From Nemertoderma westbladi (lineage: Eukaryota > Xenacoelomorpha > Nemertodermatida > Nemertodermatidae): 64,000 nt of DNA. The notes under the pieces are model-generated. The model searched no databases. It saw nothing but the letters and a program-made list of their open reading frames with translations, and was not told where the DNA came from. Location: NCBI GenBank assembly GCA_032718475.1, contig JAUCBJ010001825.1:36241-100240 (forward strand). Direction: 5' to 3'. The stretch's first letter is position 1. Each line of letters begins with the position of its first letter. The translations under genes and the position numbers were made by a program. Below, one piece after another: positions 55,478 through 64,000 of this stretch.

Positions 55478-57701
55478 TGTTGCCGTTATTCCCGACACCA
55501 TGGGGGAAAACGCCGATGCTGGAGGCGGAACTTTTCAGACCACGGAATCCCGGCCAGTCACCGGATATTGGTAGTGGAGAAGGAATACGTTCTTAAATGC
55601 AAGATTGCGGTTGAGGAAAAGTTTCATTGGTTGGATATACTCTTTAATTTAACTTCCCTACAGTTGAACCTTGATTGGGAATAAGTTGGGCTTCCCCAAA
55701 CCAATATACACCAAATATTCACAATAATATAACACGACAATATAAATCCCTACAGTATATTATTTAATTACCCACTGTTCGCTCAGATTTTAGCCTAACT
55801 CGGTGTCGGTCGACCCTGTTGCGTGTCCGTCCCACCCTTCCCGAACCCCGAAGGGATCGGTCATCAGGAACCAGTACGGCTTGGCTAGGGGTCCGTCGGT
55901 TCATCGCAGAGACCCAACCACCTAGGCTTTCCGAGTCCTTATTCAGGCTCGTAGTCGCTTCGGCAGCCGAGAAACTGCTCCGATCAGTCGGTAGGCCAGT
56001 AGAGTCCAGTCCTTTGTCTTTCGACCCCGTTGCGTGTCCGTCCCACCCTTTCCTCACCCCGAAGGGATCAGTCAGGAACCAGTACGGCTTGGCAAGGGGT
56101 CTGTCAGCCCGTTGTGAGCCCCAACGGTTGGTGGTTTTCCGAGTCCTTATTCAGGCTCGTACTAACGCCGGTCGTGGAACCCACTCCAGGAAGGCAGTCC
56201 TCGTCGAACTCTTCCTCTGTTAGTCGGTCGACCCGTTCGCGTGTCCGTACCACCCTTCCCGAACGGATCAGTCATCAGGAACCAGTACGGCTTGGCTAGG
56301 GGTCTGTCATGTCGGTGGATCCGTTCGCGTGTCTGTCCCACCCCTCCCGAACCCCGAAGGGATCGGTCATCAGGAACCAGTACGGCTTGGCTAAGGGTCG
56401 GTCCAGTCGGTAGACCCTGTCGCGTATCCGTACCACCCCTCCCGAACCCCGAAGGGATCGGTCATCAGGAACCAGTACGGCTTGGCTAGGGGTCTGTCAT
56501 GTCGGTGGATCCGTTCGCGTGTCTGTCCCACCCCTCCCGAACCCCGAAGGGATCGGTCATCAGGAACCAGTACGGCTTGGCTAAGGGTCGGTCCAGTCGG
56601 TAGACCCTGTCGCGTATCCGTACCACCCCTCCCGAACCCCGAAGGGATCGGTCATCAGGAACCAGTACGGCTTGGCTAGGGGTCTGTCATGTCGGTGGAT
56701 CCGTTCGCGTGTCTGTCCCACCCCTCCCGAACTCCGAAGGGATCGGTCATCAGGAACCAGTACGGCTTGGCTAAGGGTCGGTCCAGTCGGTAGACCCTGT
56801 CGCGTATCCGTCCCACCCCTCCCGAACCCCGAAGGGATCGGTCATCGGGAACCAGTACGGCTTGGCTAGGGGTCCGTCGGTTCATCGCAGAGACCCAACC
56901 ACCTAGGCTTTCCGAGTCCTTATTCAGGCTCGTAGTCGCTTCGGCAGCCGAGAAACTGCTCCGAACAGTCGGTAGGCCAGTAGAGTCCAGTCCTTTGTCT
57001 TTCGACCCCGTTGCGTGTCCGTCCCACCCTTTCCTCACCCCGAAGGGATCAGTCAGGAACCAGTACGGCTTGGCAAGGGGTCTGTCAGCCCGTTGTGAGC
57101 CCCAACGGTTGGTGGTTTTCCGAGTCCTTATTCAGGCTCGTACTAACGCCGGTCGTGGAACCCACTCCAGGAAGGCAGTCCTCGTCGAACTCTTCCTCTG
57201 TTAGTCGGTCGACCCGTTCGCGTGTCCGTACCACCCTTCCCGAACGGATCAGTCATCAGGAACCAGTACGGCTTGGCTAGGGGTCTGTCGTCGTTTCCCG
57301 TCGCAAATCCCTGGCACAAGCAGCAGACTTTCCGATGTCCTTTTCAGGCTCGTAATAACTGCTGTTGGCTAGGGACCGCTAAGGGCAGTCCTTGTCCTTT
57401 AGACCTAGCGAGTTACCAAATCCACCTCTACAGGCAGCAGGAAGTTGGCTAGGCCTAATAGTAATCAGGTGAACCTGAATACTGCTTAACTTTGCCTCCC
57501 ACCCCTGGCCCTTATATACATGAAATGAGTCCCGTACCCCGTAAGTCGCCTGCCCCAATATTCGCCCATAAATCGCCCCCAGTCCATCGAGTGTGCCCAA
57601 AACCCATGTTCCCGCACCCAGTAGTGATATCGGAGTAATCATTTTAAATAAATCCAAAAAATATTCAACTCGCGTTAGGAAAAGTTGAAATACCGCGAAC
57701 A
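55478..57701 (-). repeat. Candidate 3' LTR of BEL/Pao element 2
   Basis: The right edge is well supported: the plus strand ends CCGCGAACA at 57701, next to a polypurine tract. On the sense strand the LTR starts TGTTCGCGGTATTTCAA, clearly like TGTTAGCGTATTCAA of element 1. The left edge is a guess. TGTTGCCG at 55478 gives matching TGTT...AACA ends and an LTR of about 2.2 kb, but the partner LTR is outside the window. Most of the interior is tandem repeats (55800-57290). Confidence 0.4.
55800..57290. repeat. Nested tandem repeats, 95/190-bp units inside a 981-bp duplication
   Basis: A 95-bp unit, with core CCCGAACCCCGAAGGGATCGG and ATCAGGAACCAGTACGGCTT, repeats from about 56220 to 56870. Two variants (TCATGTCGGTGGATCC and TCCAGTCGGTAGACCC) alternate to give 190 bp. 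Outside these, a block of about 430 bp at about 55870-56310 recurs at about 56851-57290, exactly 981 bp away, nearly identical. Inside the inferred LTR the array would lie in U3, where promoter or enhancer repeats are common in LTR elements. The reading frames across it are repeat shadows. Confidence 0.85.
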
Positions 57702-57713
57702 GTCCCCCCCAAT
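57702..57713 (-). promoter_or_regulatory. Polypurine tract of BEL/Pao element 2
   Basis: The minus strand reads CATTGGGGGGGAC immediately before the inferred LTR start TGTTCGCGG. Element 1 has CATGGGGGGGAG in the same place. Confidence 0.65.
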
Positions 57714-57878
57714 GACCATTGCGAGGTCTATCGGTAGATCGAGTTTGCGTAGGTCATTTCCCATATAAAAAACCCAAAATTTTAATATTGCATAGTCTTG
57801 ATTAATTTGGCCTAGAGTTAATATATATATATAAAAAATAAATGTTCAATATAAATGTTCCTGGAATATCCCGTTCCT
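57714..57878 (-). other. Short 3' untranslated region of element 2
   Basis: 165 bp between the stop of accessory ORF3 and the polypurine tract, AT-rich with a TA repeat (57821-57832). No feature beyond that. It is much shorter than the 723 bp in element 1. Confidence 0.55.
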
Positions 57879-58664
57879 CTATTTCTTGCTCTGATACGCC
57901 TTTCTCCTCTTCGCCCGTCGACTCTCGTCGATCGCTAGAGCTGGTAGGGGAGCATCGACATCCATCGTGAGCAACGTTTCGGCTTGTCTCCTGGCGGCTC
58001 TTCCTTTCGATGGTAACGGGATCATATCGGTTCGTCTTTCCAACTCGGTGTTGCGTGCCTCTAGGAACCACTTTCCGTCACCAAACTCTTCCTTATACGA
58101 ATATAAGCGTCTAAGGATCTCGAATGGGCCGAATAATCCGGCACTTAGCAACAGATCCACGTAATGGAATGGTAACGTCGCTGTCGTATGGAGGCGTTCC
58201 GGGAAGGAAAAATACCCGCACGCCATTTCCTGCGCAATATTCCGAGCGTTTCTCCGTACTTTGGTCTTTATGTGGCTATTTGCGTAGGTTTTGAACATAA
58301 CCAAATTTCCCATAGCGGTAACGTCCTTTGTAGGACATTTTATATTGCAGCGGGGGCTAGCGGAATGTCCACGGAAACCGCAAGTTGTGCAGAGGTTATA
58401 GAGGGTTGGACAAACTGAAACATCGTGTCCCGATGTCGCGCAGTATGGACAATACAGTATCCCGAGGAGCTGTAGACACGAATCGGTTACTCGATTTCTT
58501 CTACCACGTGGGCACGCTCCGAACCGCAGTCTGCGCATATCTCTAACTGCATCTCCCGACCGAAGAATATCGGAATCGGGACGCCGACGTAATACTCGAG
58601 TCGTCGGTCGCTCTTTTGAATATTCGTTGTGGCCGGTAGCCCGCGAAAAGCTGGGCTTTGGCAT
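57879..58664 (-). CDS. Accessory ORF3 of element 2: zinc-knuckle protein
   Basis: A 261-codon frame ending at 57879. Two knuckles are complete: C72-C75-H80-C85 (CX2CX4HX4C) and C92-C95-H100-C106 (one extra residue before the last Cys). FRGH and the spacing match the second and third knuckles of element 1. A first knuckle is split: CADCGSERAH is at the end of the ORF2 frame (58487-59449) and the closing cysteine is in this frame (VTDSC), so a frame change near 58500 cuts the domain. Residues about 1-57 of this frame are therefore probably not translated in an intact copy. The middle (YFSFPERLHTTATLPFHYVD) is helical and the C-terminus basic (SRRAKRRKA). Same inferred role as the homologue: nucleic-acid binding. 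Confidence 0.7.
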   Translation of the reverse strand: MPKPSFSRATGHNEYSKERPTTRVLRRRPDSDILRSGDAVRDMRRLRFGACPRGRRNRVTDSCLQLLGILYCPYCATSGHDVSVCPTLYNLCTTCGFRGHSASPRCNIKCPTKDVTAMGNLVMFKTYANSHIKTKVRRNARNIAQEMACGYFSFPERLHTTATLPFHYVDLLLSAGLFGPFEILRRLYSYKEEFGDGKWFLEARNTELERRTDMIPLPSKGRAARRQAETLLTMDVDAPLPALAIDESRRAKRRKAYQSKK

Positions 58665-59686
58665 AGTATGTTCTCGTTCCGATAACCTTCTTTATGTCCT
58701 GCCGGTTTCATCTCGGACGACCGTTTCTGGCGGTGGATCCATTCGGTCTGCTCGGCGTACCATCGGGTTAGTCGCATAGGATCCTGTGGAAAGGAGGGGG
58801 TAGTTGCCACCGCTGGTCGGCGAAGAGGTGCCGGGGCTTTCGACGGAGGGATTCCGAGGAGATCTTCGGGAGTCGGCACAGCGCTGGGACCCTTCTCAAC
58901 CAGTATCGCTGAGCGGGTCCGTTGAGTGCTGGTACTCGGAATCTCCGAAGACCAGTCTTCGCCACCCGGGAAAGGATATGGGGATAACCTCTGGCATATG
59001 TCGCCGAAGTCGTTCAACGCAAAGGTAGTGACTAACTCCCTCGCAGGGCTACCGGAGCCAAGTGGGGTGGAAACACCTGCTTCCATCGCAGGTTCGGCCG
59101 AGGCAACCCATTTGGCGGCCAGTTCGTACGCGGCTTCCGGCTCGAGTTGTCGCTTTGGGGTGGACAGTAGAACACCTTCCTGTAGCCATAATTCTTCCCC
59201 TTCCGAGGAAATCAGTGGCTCCTCCGCACTGAGGAGATCGGTAATCGAAGGGATGTCGAACGGCCCATTCTCGTCCCAGGAATCGATGACGGCGAGTGTT
59301 TTTGTCTCTCCCGGTGTAATATTCTCGACCGTTTTGAAGGCGTGGCCGATAACTTCATTCCACTCGTAGTCGATAAAGGAACGAGGAACCGCTGTAATGA
59401 GGTTATCGAGAGTTTTACATATGAACTTAGCGACTGTGTAGGACTCCATAACGACGTAGATGTAGTTCCATCAATCCGGATTCTCCCACCTTTGGTGTAT
59501 CGTCCACTTTCTTTCAACGTCCTTCCAGCGACTCTCTCGCTCGCTCTTTATTTCTAATCCCGGGTATCTACCATATATCTTATTATAGTCCTGGAATTTC
59601 TGAGGTTTAAAGTCGATGCCGCTGTTTAGCACTGCAAGGTAGCCGATACCGGATATCGTCTGTCTCACCTCTCGGAATCCTCGCAT
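58487..59686 (-). pseudogene. Accessory ORF2 of element 2, interrupted by one TGA
   Basis: One frame runs from about 59850 through an ATG at 59686 to 58487, with a single TGA at 59473-59471; coding resumes without a frame change (ATG at 59449). The part before the TGA has IDFKPQKFQDYNKIYG, matching LVCHKPMDWGKFREEYG of element 1. The part after it has VIGHAFKTV against YYRRAFKTAF. A long acidic, Pro/Ser-rich linker follows. The frame continues into CADCGSERAH, the first zinc knuckle, so here ORF2 and ORF3 are one coding unit broken only by a frame change; in element 1 a TAA separates them. The TGA fits decay of CGA. Function unknown. Confidence 0.6.
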
Positions 59687-59811
59687 GAATTCGGCGGATC
59701 GTAACCAGGCTAATAGTGTCTGGGTGTCGACACAATGACTAATGGCGTTGAGATCGTCTCGACGGTATCTTCCGAAAGGAGCGTTCGTGTAGTCGTTTTG
59801 GATGTCCGCCT

Positions 59812-60476
59812 TTATATCCGACCTGATTTTAATGATGTTGAAGTCGAATAGGATCTAGTAGTAGCCAGATCGCTCCGGCTGTCCGTACCTCCTGTCTGGG
59901 TGTCGGAAATATTCGACACACCAACACCAAACCGTCCAGGGTTCCGAGGACGACGACCAAGGATCGACCGAATTCTTTCGTCCCATACTTCTCCTGGTAG
60001 TCGTCGCGATTCTGGATAACTGATATACGTTCCTCTCGTAGCGTTGCCGTACACTCCGCTAGGTTTCCCCGGGGGGGGGGGGGGGGGGGGGTACGTACTC
60101 TTGTCATCGACGAAACTTTGACATCGCGCCAACGTCATCGCTTTCGAGGTGGGCGTCGCGTTTCCCTCGTTGTCGTATATCAAACAGCGGGATCTGTTGA
60201 CGCTTTGCCGGAATGTTTCCCAGTACGACAGCTCATCCTCTCCGGTTGCCTTTGCGTTCCGAGTTCTTTTCAGTCTCGTACTTGCATCGGACAACCGGAG
60301 TGCTCGTAGATTCCGGGAATCCGGTCCCTCTCGCCCGGAGAATTTGACGACTCGCACATTCTCATTTATCAGGGCGTTCCAATTTGTATCAAAGTTAGGG
60401 GATCCAGGTTGTGGATATTCCAGTCTAGATGTATCGTATTACGTAATTCGCCGATAATTTGGCGATTTGGGTCCAT
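59812..60476 (-). pseudogene. Accessory ORF1 of element 2, frame broken at a 21-base homopolymer
   Basis: An ATG at 60476 opens MDPNRQIIGELRN, but the main homologous frame starts about 60440 and reads through LSYWETFRQSVNR and LIYDNEG, matching element 1 ORF1 (WKRFIESVNR, MILDDEG). It enters a proline run from the G run of the plus strand (60071-60091). Past the run the better frame is another one (60107-59829), containing EFGRSLVVVLGTLDGL. A further change near 59850 leads to ILFDFNIIK, like IFLFDLGTYG in element 1. At least three frame breaks are present. The protein family is unknown. Confidence 0.55.
60071..60091. repeat. Poly-G tract, 21 bases, at a frame junction
   Basis: An uninterrupted G run on the plus strand (C run, prolines, on the sense strand) exactly where the accessory ORF1 frame of element 2 changes. 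Comparable runs sit at frame junctions in element 1. Confidence 0.85.
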
Positions 60477-61634
60477 ATTTACAATTATGTCCGTTGCAAA
60501 TTTATATCAGTTAATTATAAATCCAGAAAGTCTGATACTATAGTGACTGCAGAATAGTTCAGTTTATTTGTAATTCAGTTTATTAAATAACATTGCTATA
60601 TAGGCATCTACCATCTTATTGCTAATACATTCAGCATTTACAGTTACTATAGCTATACATAAATATCCAACCAGTTTTGACTTTTTATGTCCTCTTCTTT
60701 TTTTCCAATTCTTTTCTTTAGACATTCTATGCATTTTTTTTGTCTTTTTTCATTTCACATTTCATTTATTTCAACATCATCATTGGGGTTATAGCCCCCC
60801 GGCTATCATCATTTGTTATAAGCGCAGCACCAGGGTGCGCATCATTACATTTTCATCATCATACGCGTCATCATTCAGTTTATAGTAGAGTTGTCTGTTT
60901 CTTTTCATCATTTCCAACTACATTCAACCATCTTCTTTGGGAAATTTTCGTTGTGGAAGGGGTGTTACGCGGCAATCTGGGATCTACAGCTGGGCTAGTT
61001 ACACCGCCTACGCCCCAAACTGCACACGTAACGGACAATGAAGACGCTGGAAGTGAAGTCACGTGGAATGCACCAGGGACCCACCAGAATAACACTCCCA
61101 GCAACATAAAGCTCAGCCGACGAAGTCATGTGGGATGGGGTTACGCAACATTCTGGGATCTACAGCTGGACTAGTTACACCGCCTACGCCCCAAAATCCA
61201 TACAACGGTCCCACCAGAATAACGCGACTGAGAAACATAAAACCTCTATCGACGAAGTCATGTGGATGCACCATGGACCCACCAGAATAACGGGATAGAG
61301 GGGGTGTTGCGCGGCAATCCGGGATCTACAGCTGGACTAGTTATACCGCCTACGCCCCGAACTGCTCACGCAACGGACAACACAACATAATACAATGGAT
61401 ACAATGAATTCCACTTCAAATCTTTACCATTTCCAATAATCCAATGTCGTTGGTCCCGATGACCAAAATCAGGGTAAACAATACATAAACGACCCTGCGT
61501 CAGTCGAAACATCTGCAGGGTGACGCTGGACTCCACATAACAAACGAGGAAACACAAATACCATTGCGTGGTTACAGTTGGTTTAAGGGGGGTCCATAAT
61601 TCATTGTCGATAAATCACAGTTTAAAAGAATTTG
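60477..61634 (-). other. Spacer between pol and accessory module of element 2
   Basis: No supported ORF. 60480-60900 is AT-rich with long pyrimidine runs on the plus strand (60690-60780). 60961-61380 contains diverged tandem repeats. It is positionally equivalent to 7187-8265 in element 1. Confidence 0.65.
60961..61380. repeat. Diverged tandem repeat, about 165-178 bp, three copies
   Basis: GGGATCTACAGCTGG followed by CTAGTTA(C/T)ACCGCCTACGCCCC occurs at about 60979, 61157 and 61320. Each is preceded by a GTTACGC/GTTGCGC string. CCACCAGAATAAC and CGAAGTCATGTGG are shared between the copies. Part of the spacer of element 2. Confidence 0.8.
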
Positions 61635-62960
61635 TCAACAGGATGATAAGGGTTTAAACGGGTTTAGCATTGTCACCAATGTCTGCAGCAGGATCCGTAG
61701 TAGGGAACTTATCACCTCTCGTAGAATCACCACTGTCATTGCCTTCGAGAAGGCACAGCCTCTAGATATGGCGTTGGTAGTAGCCCTTTCCGTTCGTATC
61801 GTCACAGTCCTCGCAAGTCCGTCTTTACTCGGGTGTATTGCCGCGACTCGCGCCACAGGCCAGTGGACGCGGTCTTTGAGATCTTCTTTCACTAGCACCA
61901 TGTCGCCAACCGCGACATTCCTATAGGTGTTGTTCCACTTCCTCCTGGTCCGGAGGGTTATGAGGTACTCCTGGGCCCAGATTATGCACCAATGCGCTGC
62001 CAACGCTTGGGCCTTCTTCCAATTGGTATGTCACGAGATATCGTTGGGATCCGGAAACATCGTCTCTGGAAGAATATGGGTTTTGGGTCTTCCCAGTAGG
62101 TGGTTAGGAGTGAGGGGCTCCAAATCTGTGGGGTCGTCGCGGATAGGGATGATGGGCTGGTTGTTCAGGGTAGCCGTGATCTCACAGAACGTTGTGCGGA
62201 GGGTGTCATGGGTTACCCGGGTGTCTCCTAATGCGACGCGCATGGATCGTTTTACTAAGTCGATGAGCTTCTCCCATATCCCGCTCGTATGGGGTGCTAA
62301 GGGTGTTTGTAAGTGCCACTGTATATGGTGGTCCCTCCAGACTTGGGATGCGGTGTCCTCGGTAAACCATCCCTCGATTGCCTCTCTAAGTTCTCTTTCT
62401 CCTCCCACAAAGTTTGTACCATTATCGGAGTACATATGACGACATGTCCCATTGTTCGCCACGAACCGACGCAGGGCGTTGATGAATGCGTGTTGCGTAA
62501 GGTTCACCACGATGTCTAGGTAGATTGCCCTAGACCTAAGGCAGGTAATGGCTCCCCAGCATTTGATGTTGGATCGTCGCTCGATGACCGTGAATGGTCC
62601 GAAACAGTCTACTCCGGTTACATAGAACAGTGGGGAATCGGACTGTAGACGTGTGGCTGGTAAGTCGGCCATCCTTTGTGTGAGTGGTGGCGCTAGATAT
62701 CTTCTGCAGGGAAAACAACGTTTTAACACTTTCCGGATCAGTGGCTGGATGTGGGTGATCCAATATCTTTGTCGTATATTAGCTATAATCCAGTTCTGTC
62801 CCGCGTGATGGTTTTCCTCGTGACACTGTTGGATTAATAGCTTGGCTAGTGTCGACGTTCCGGGCAGAAGCGCTGGGTATTTGACCTCGTATTCAACCGG
62901 GGCGTTTGCCATCCGGGTATTCAGTAGAATCAGTCCGTCCTCTCCCATCATTGGTTTCAA
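61635..62960 (-). pseudogene. pol: Integrase and DUF5641 of element 2, one in-frame TGA
   Basis: One frame from 62960 to 61635, broken by TGA at 62033-62031. The zinc part has HEENHHAGQNW and CFPC. The D,D,E set is in TGVDCFGPF, MYSDNGTNF and GIWEKLIDLVKRSMR. After the TGA the C-terminal DUF5641-type part follows, with RKWNNTYRNVAVGDMVLVKED and WPVARVAAIHPSKDG. The TGA is in the segment linking the core to the C-terminal domain and fits decay of a CGA codon (TCG-TGA-CAT context). Upstream, the frame with DVPVYQLKPMMGEDGL continues the preceding RNase H segment after an indel near 62975. It is a different family from element 1 by sequence. Confidence 0.85.
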
Positions 62961-63955
62961 TTGGTAGACTGGTACATCCTTTTAAGGTCTTGCCCGCACT
63001 GAGTTGTTCCCATTCATCGGGGAAACTTTCTCTCTGGACATATCTAACAATACACTTCTCCGCGATAATGAGTTCTTGTATACTTCGTTGAACTATCGGT
63101 TTGTTGACTTTCCACCGTAGGATGTTGCGAAGGGTTATGATGTAGTGGATGAGACGTCTCATTGATGAAGTTTGCTCGATCAATAGTTGTAAAGACACCG
63201 CTGGTTGCATGATTGTCGCGATGTTATAGTGCCTGCCCGAGTCCTTTGCAGGCTCGGTCAGACAACTATAGATCTCAACTGTGGCGTTTCTATGGACTTT
63301 GCGGATCTCCTTGTCGTCTTCGGAGTATTTTCCGCTAGCGAGTTGTGGATCGAATCGGGTACTCCAGGTTAATTGTGGCTGCTGTAGAAATTCCGGACCA
63401 GTGAGCCAGAGTTTACTTTTACCGAGTTGTTTTGGTGTGGCGCCTCTGCTTGATAAGTCCGCTGGATTTTCTTTCCCGTTCATATGGTGCCACTGTTCTC
63501 GGCCGGTGCACTGTTTTATCTCCGTGGCTCGGTTCGCTACGAACGTGGTATGTCGCCGTGATGGTGAGTGGAGGTAGTAGAGAACGATACTCGAATCGAC
63601 CCAGAAATGTTGCGATTCGATGGGGATTCGTAGGTTCCGCATGACCATGCGGTTCTGTCTCACTGCCCAAACTGCGGCCTGTAGCTCAAGTCTCAGAATC
63701 GTTGCTACGAATTCCCCGGCTACTGTCTTAGCTTTAGAAAATAAGAAGCTCGTGTCGCCGTTTCCATCTTGACCTAGTCTTCTTAGGAAAGTGACTACGC
63801 CGATTCCGGTATTTGAAGCATCCAAGAAGGTATGGAGCTGGAAGATATCGGTGGGTAGTTTATCGAGGAAGAACGGTCGAGGAATCCGCATAAGATGTAG
63901 GTGTTCGAGCACTTTCTCCATTTGACACTGAGGTGTGGGGGGGAGTTCTTCGTCC
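62893..63955 (-). CDS. pol: RNase H and connection region of pol, element 2, partial
   Basis: The open frame is read from about 63955 (after a TGA) to 62893. LGWDEELPP is the Pao-type sequence before the RNase H. The catalytic set is present: TFLDAS, RLELQAA, FWVDSS and NPADLSSRG. The end changes frame to the integrase segment near 62975. The RT proper is beyond the window edge. It degrades the RNA strand of the RNA:DNA hybrid during reverse transcription. Confidence 0.85.
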
Positions 63956-64000
63956 CATCCCAGTCTTAATCAAATTCATTCCGGCCAAGGTGTAAAAGCC

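Larger units (their letters stand above)
57702..64000 (-). mobile_element. Second BEL/Pao element, internal region, 5' part beyond window
   Basis: Minus-strand order matches element 1: RNase H, integrase, DUF5641, repeat spacer, accessory ORF1 to ORF3, polypurine tract, LTR. Its pol proteins are clearly different in sequence from element 1, so this is a distinct family and not a recent duplicate. The frames are broken at about 62970, 62033-62031 (TGA), 60071-60091 (C run on sense), about 59850, 59473-59471 (TGA) and near 58490-58510. Gag, protease and most of RT lie beyond the right edge. Confidence 0.88.

Noticed and set aside
55764-57452. Many 60-134-aa reading frames on both strands
   Set aside because: They repeat with the 95/190/981-bp tandem units and have no start or domain logic.
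57379-57657. 92-aa minus-strand frame inside the inferred LTR
   Set aside because: The composition is protein-like but there is no domain, no partner LTR to compare, and a non-ATG or weak start.

Overview
This window reads as nuclear DNA of an invertebrate metazoan. It carries two BEL/Pao LTR retrotransposons (a superfamily known from animals), an RTE-like LINE, a spliced gene with consensus splice sites, and a 30-kb satellite array. No prokaryotic gene layout is visible. I cannot name the species.

Layout. 1-475: inverted-repeat (MITE-like) sequence. 580-1817 (-): a two-exon gene for a type II membrane protein with a PPxY-rich tail, a coiled-coil stalk and a Cys-rich C-terminus. 1818-3312: AT-rich intergenic DNA. 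3313-17345: a complete BEL/Pao element on the minus strand, 14.0 kb between GCCCC target duplications, with 567-bp LTRs that differ at 3 positions. Read on the minus strand it runs: 5' LTR, a long low-complexity pre-gag region, gag (DUF1759, zinc knuckle), A17-type protease, RT, RNase H, integrase, DUF5641, a tandem-repeat spacer, three accessory ORFs (the last with three CCHC knuckles), polypurine tract, 3' LTR. 17902-48228: about 427 copies of a 71-bp satellite monomer with local higher-order structure. 48229-49290: AT-rich flank. 49291-49537 (-): possible terminal exon of a host gene, directly behind a G5-rich repeat array (49533-50340). 50720-54480 (-): RTE-like LINE with an uninterrupted 1075-aa endonuclease/RT ORF. 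54545-55477: simple repeats. About 55.5-64.0 kb (-): the 3' part of a second, divergent BEL/Pao element, with an LTR rich in tandem repeats, the same type of accessory module, a repeat spacer, DUF5641, integrase and RNase H. It runs off the right edge.

Main biological point. Both BEL/Pao elements carry, in the position where some LTR elements hold env, a homologous accessory coding module. It ends in a multi-CCHC zinc-knuckle, basic-tailed protein and is preceded by a tandem-repeat spacer. I recognise no env features in it and no known family for its first two ORFs. Together with the unusually long pre-gag region, it is the best candidate here for something undescribed.

The reading frames of both elements are broken in several places. 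Many breaks fall on long poly-G/C runs and others are in-frame TGA codons. Element 1 is therefore young by its LTRs but damaged as read. I could not tell real decay from homopolymer sequencing error. All homology calls come from motif reading, with no database search.
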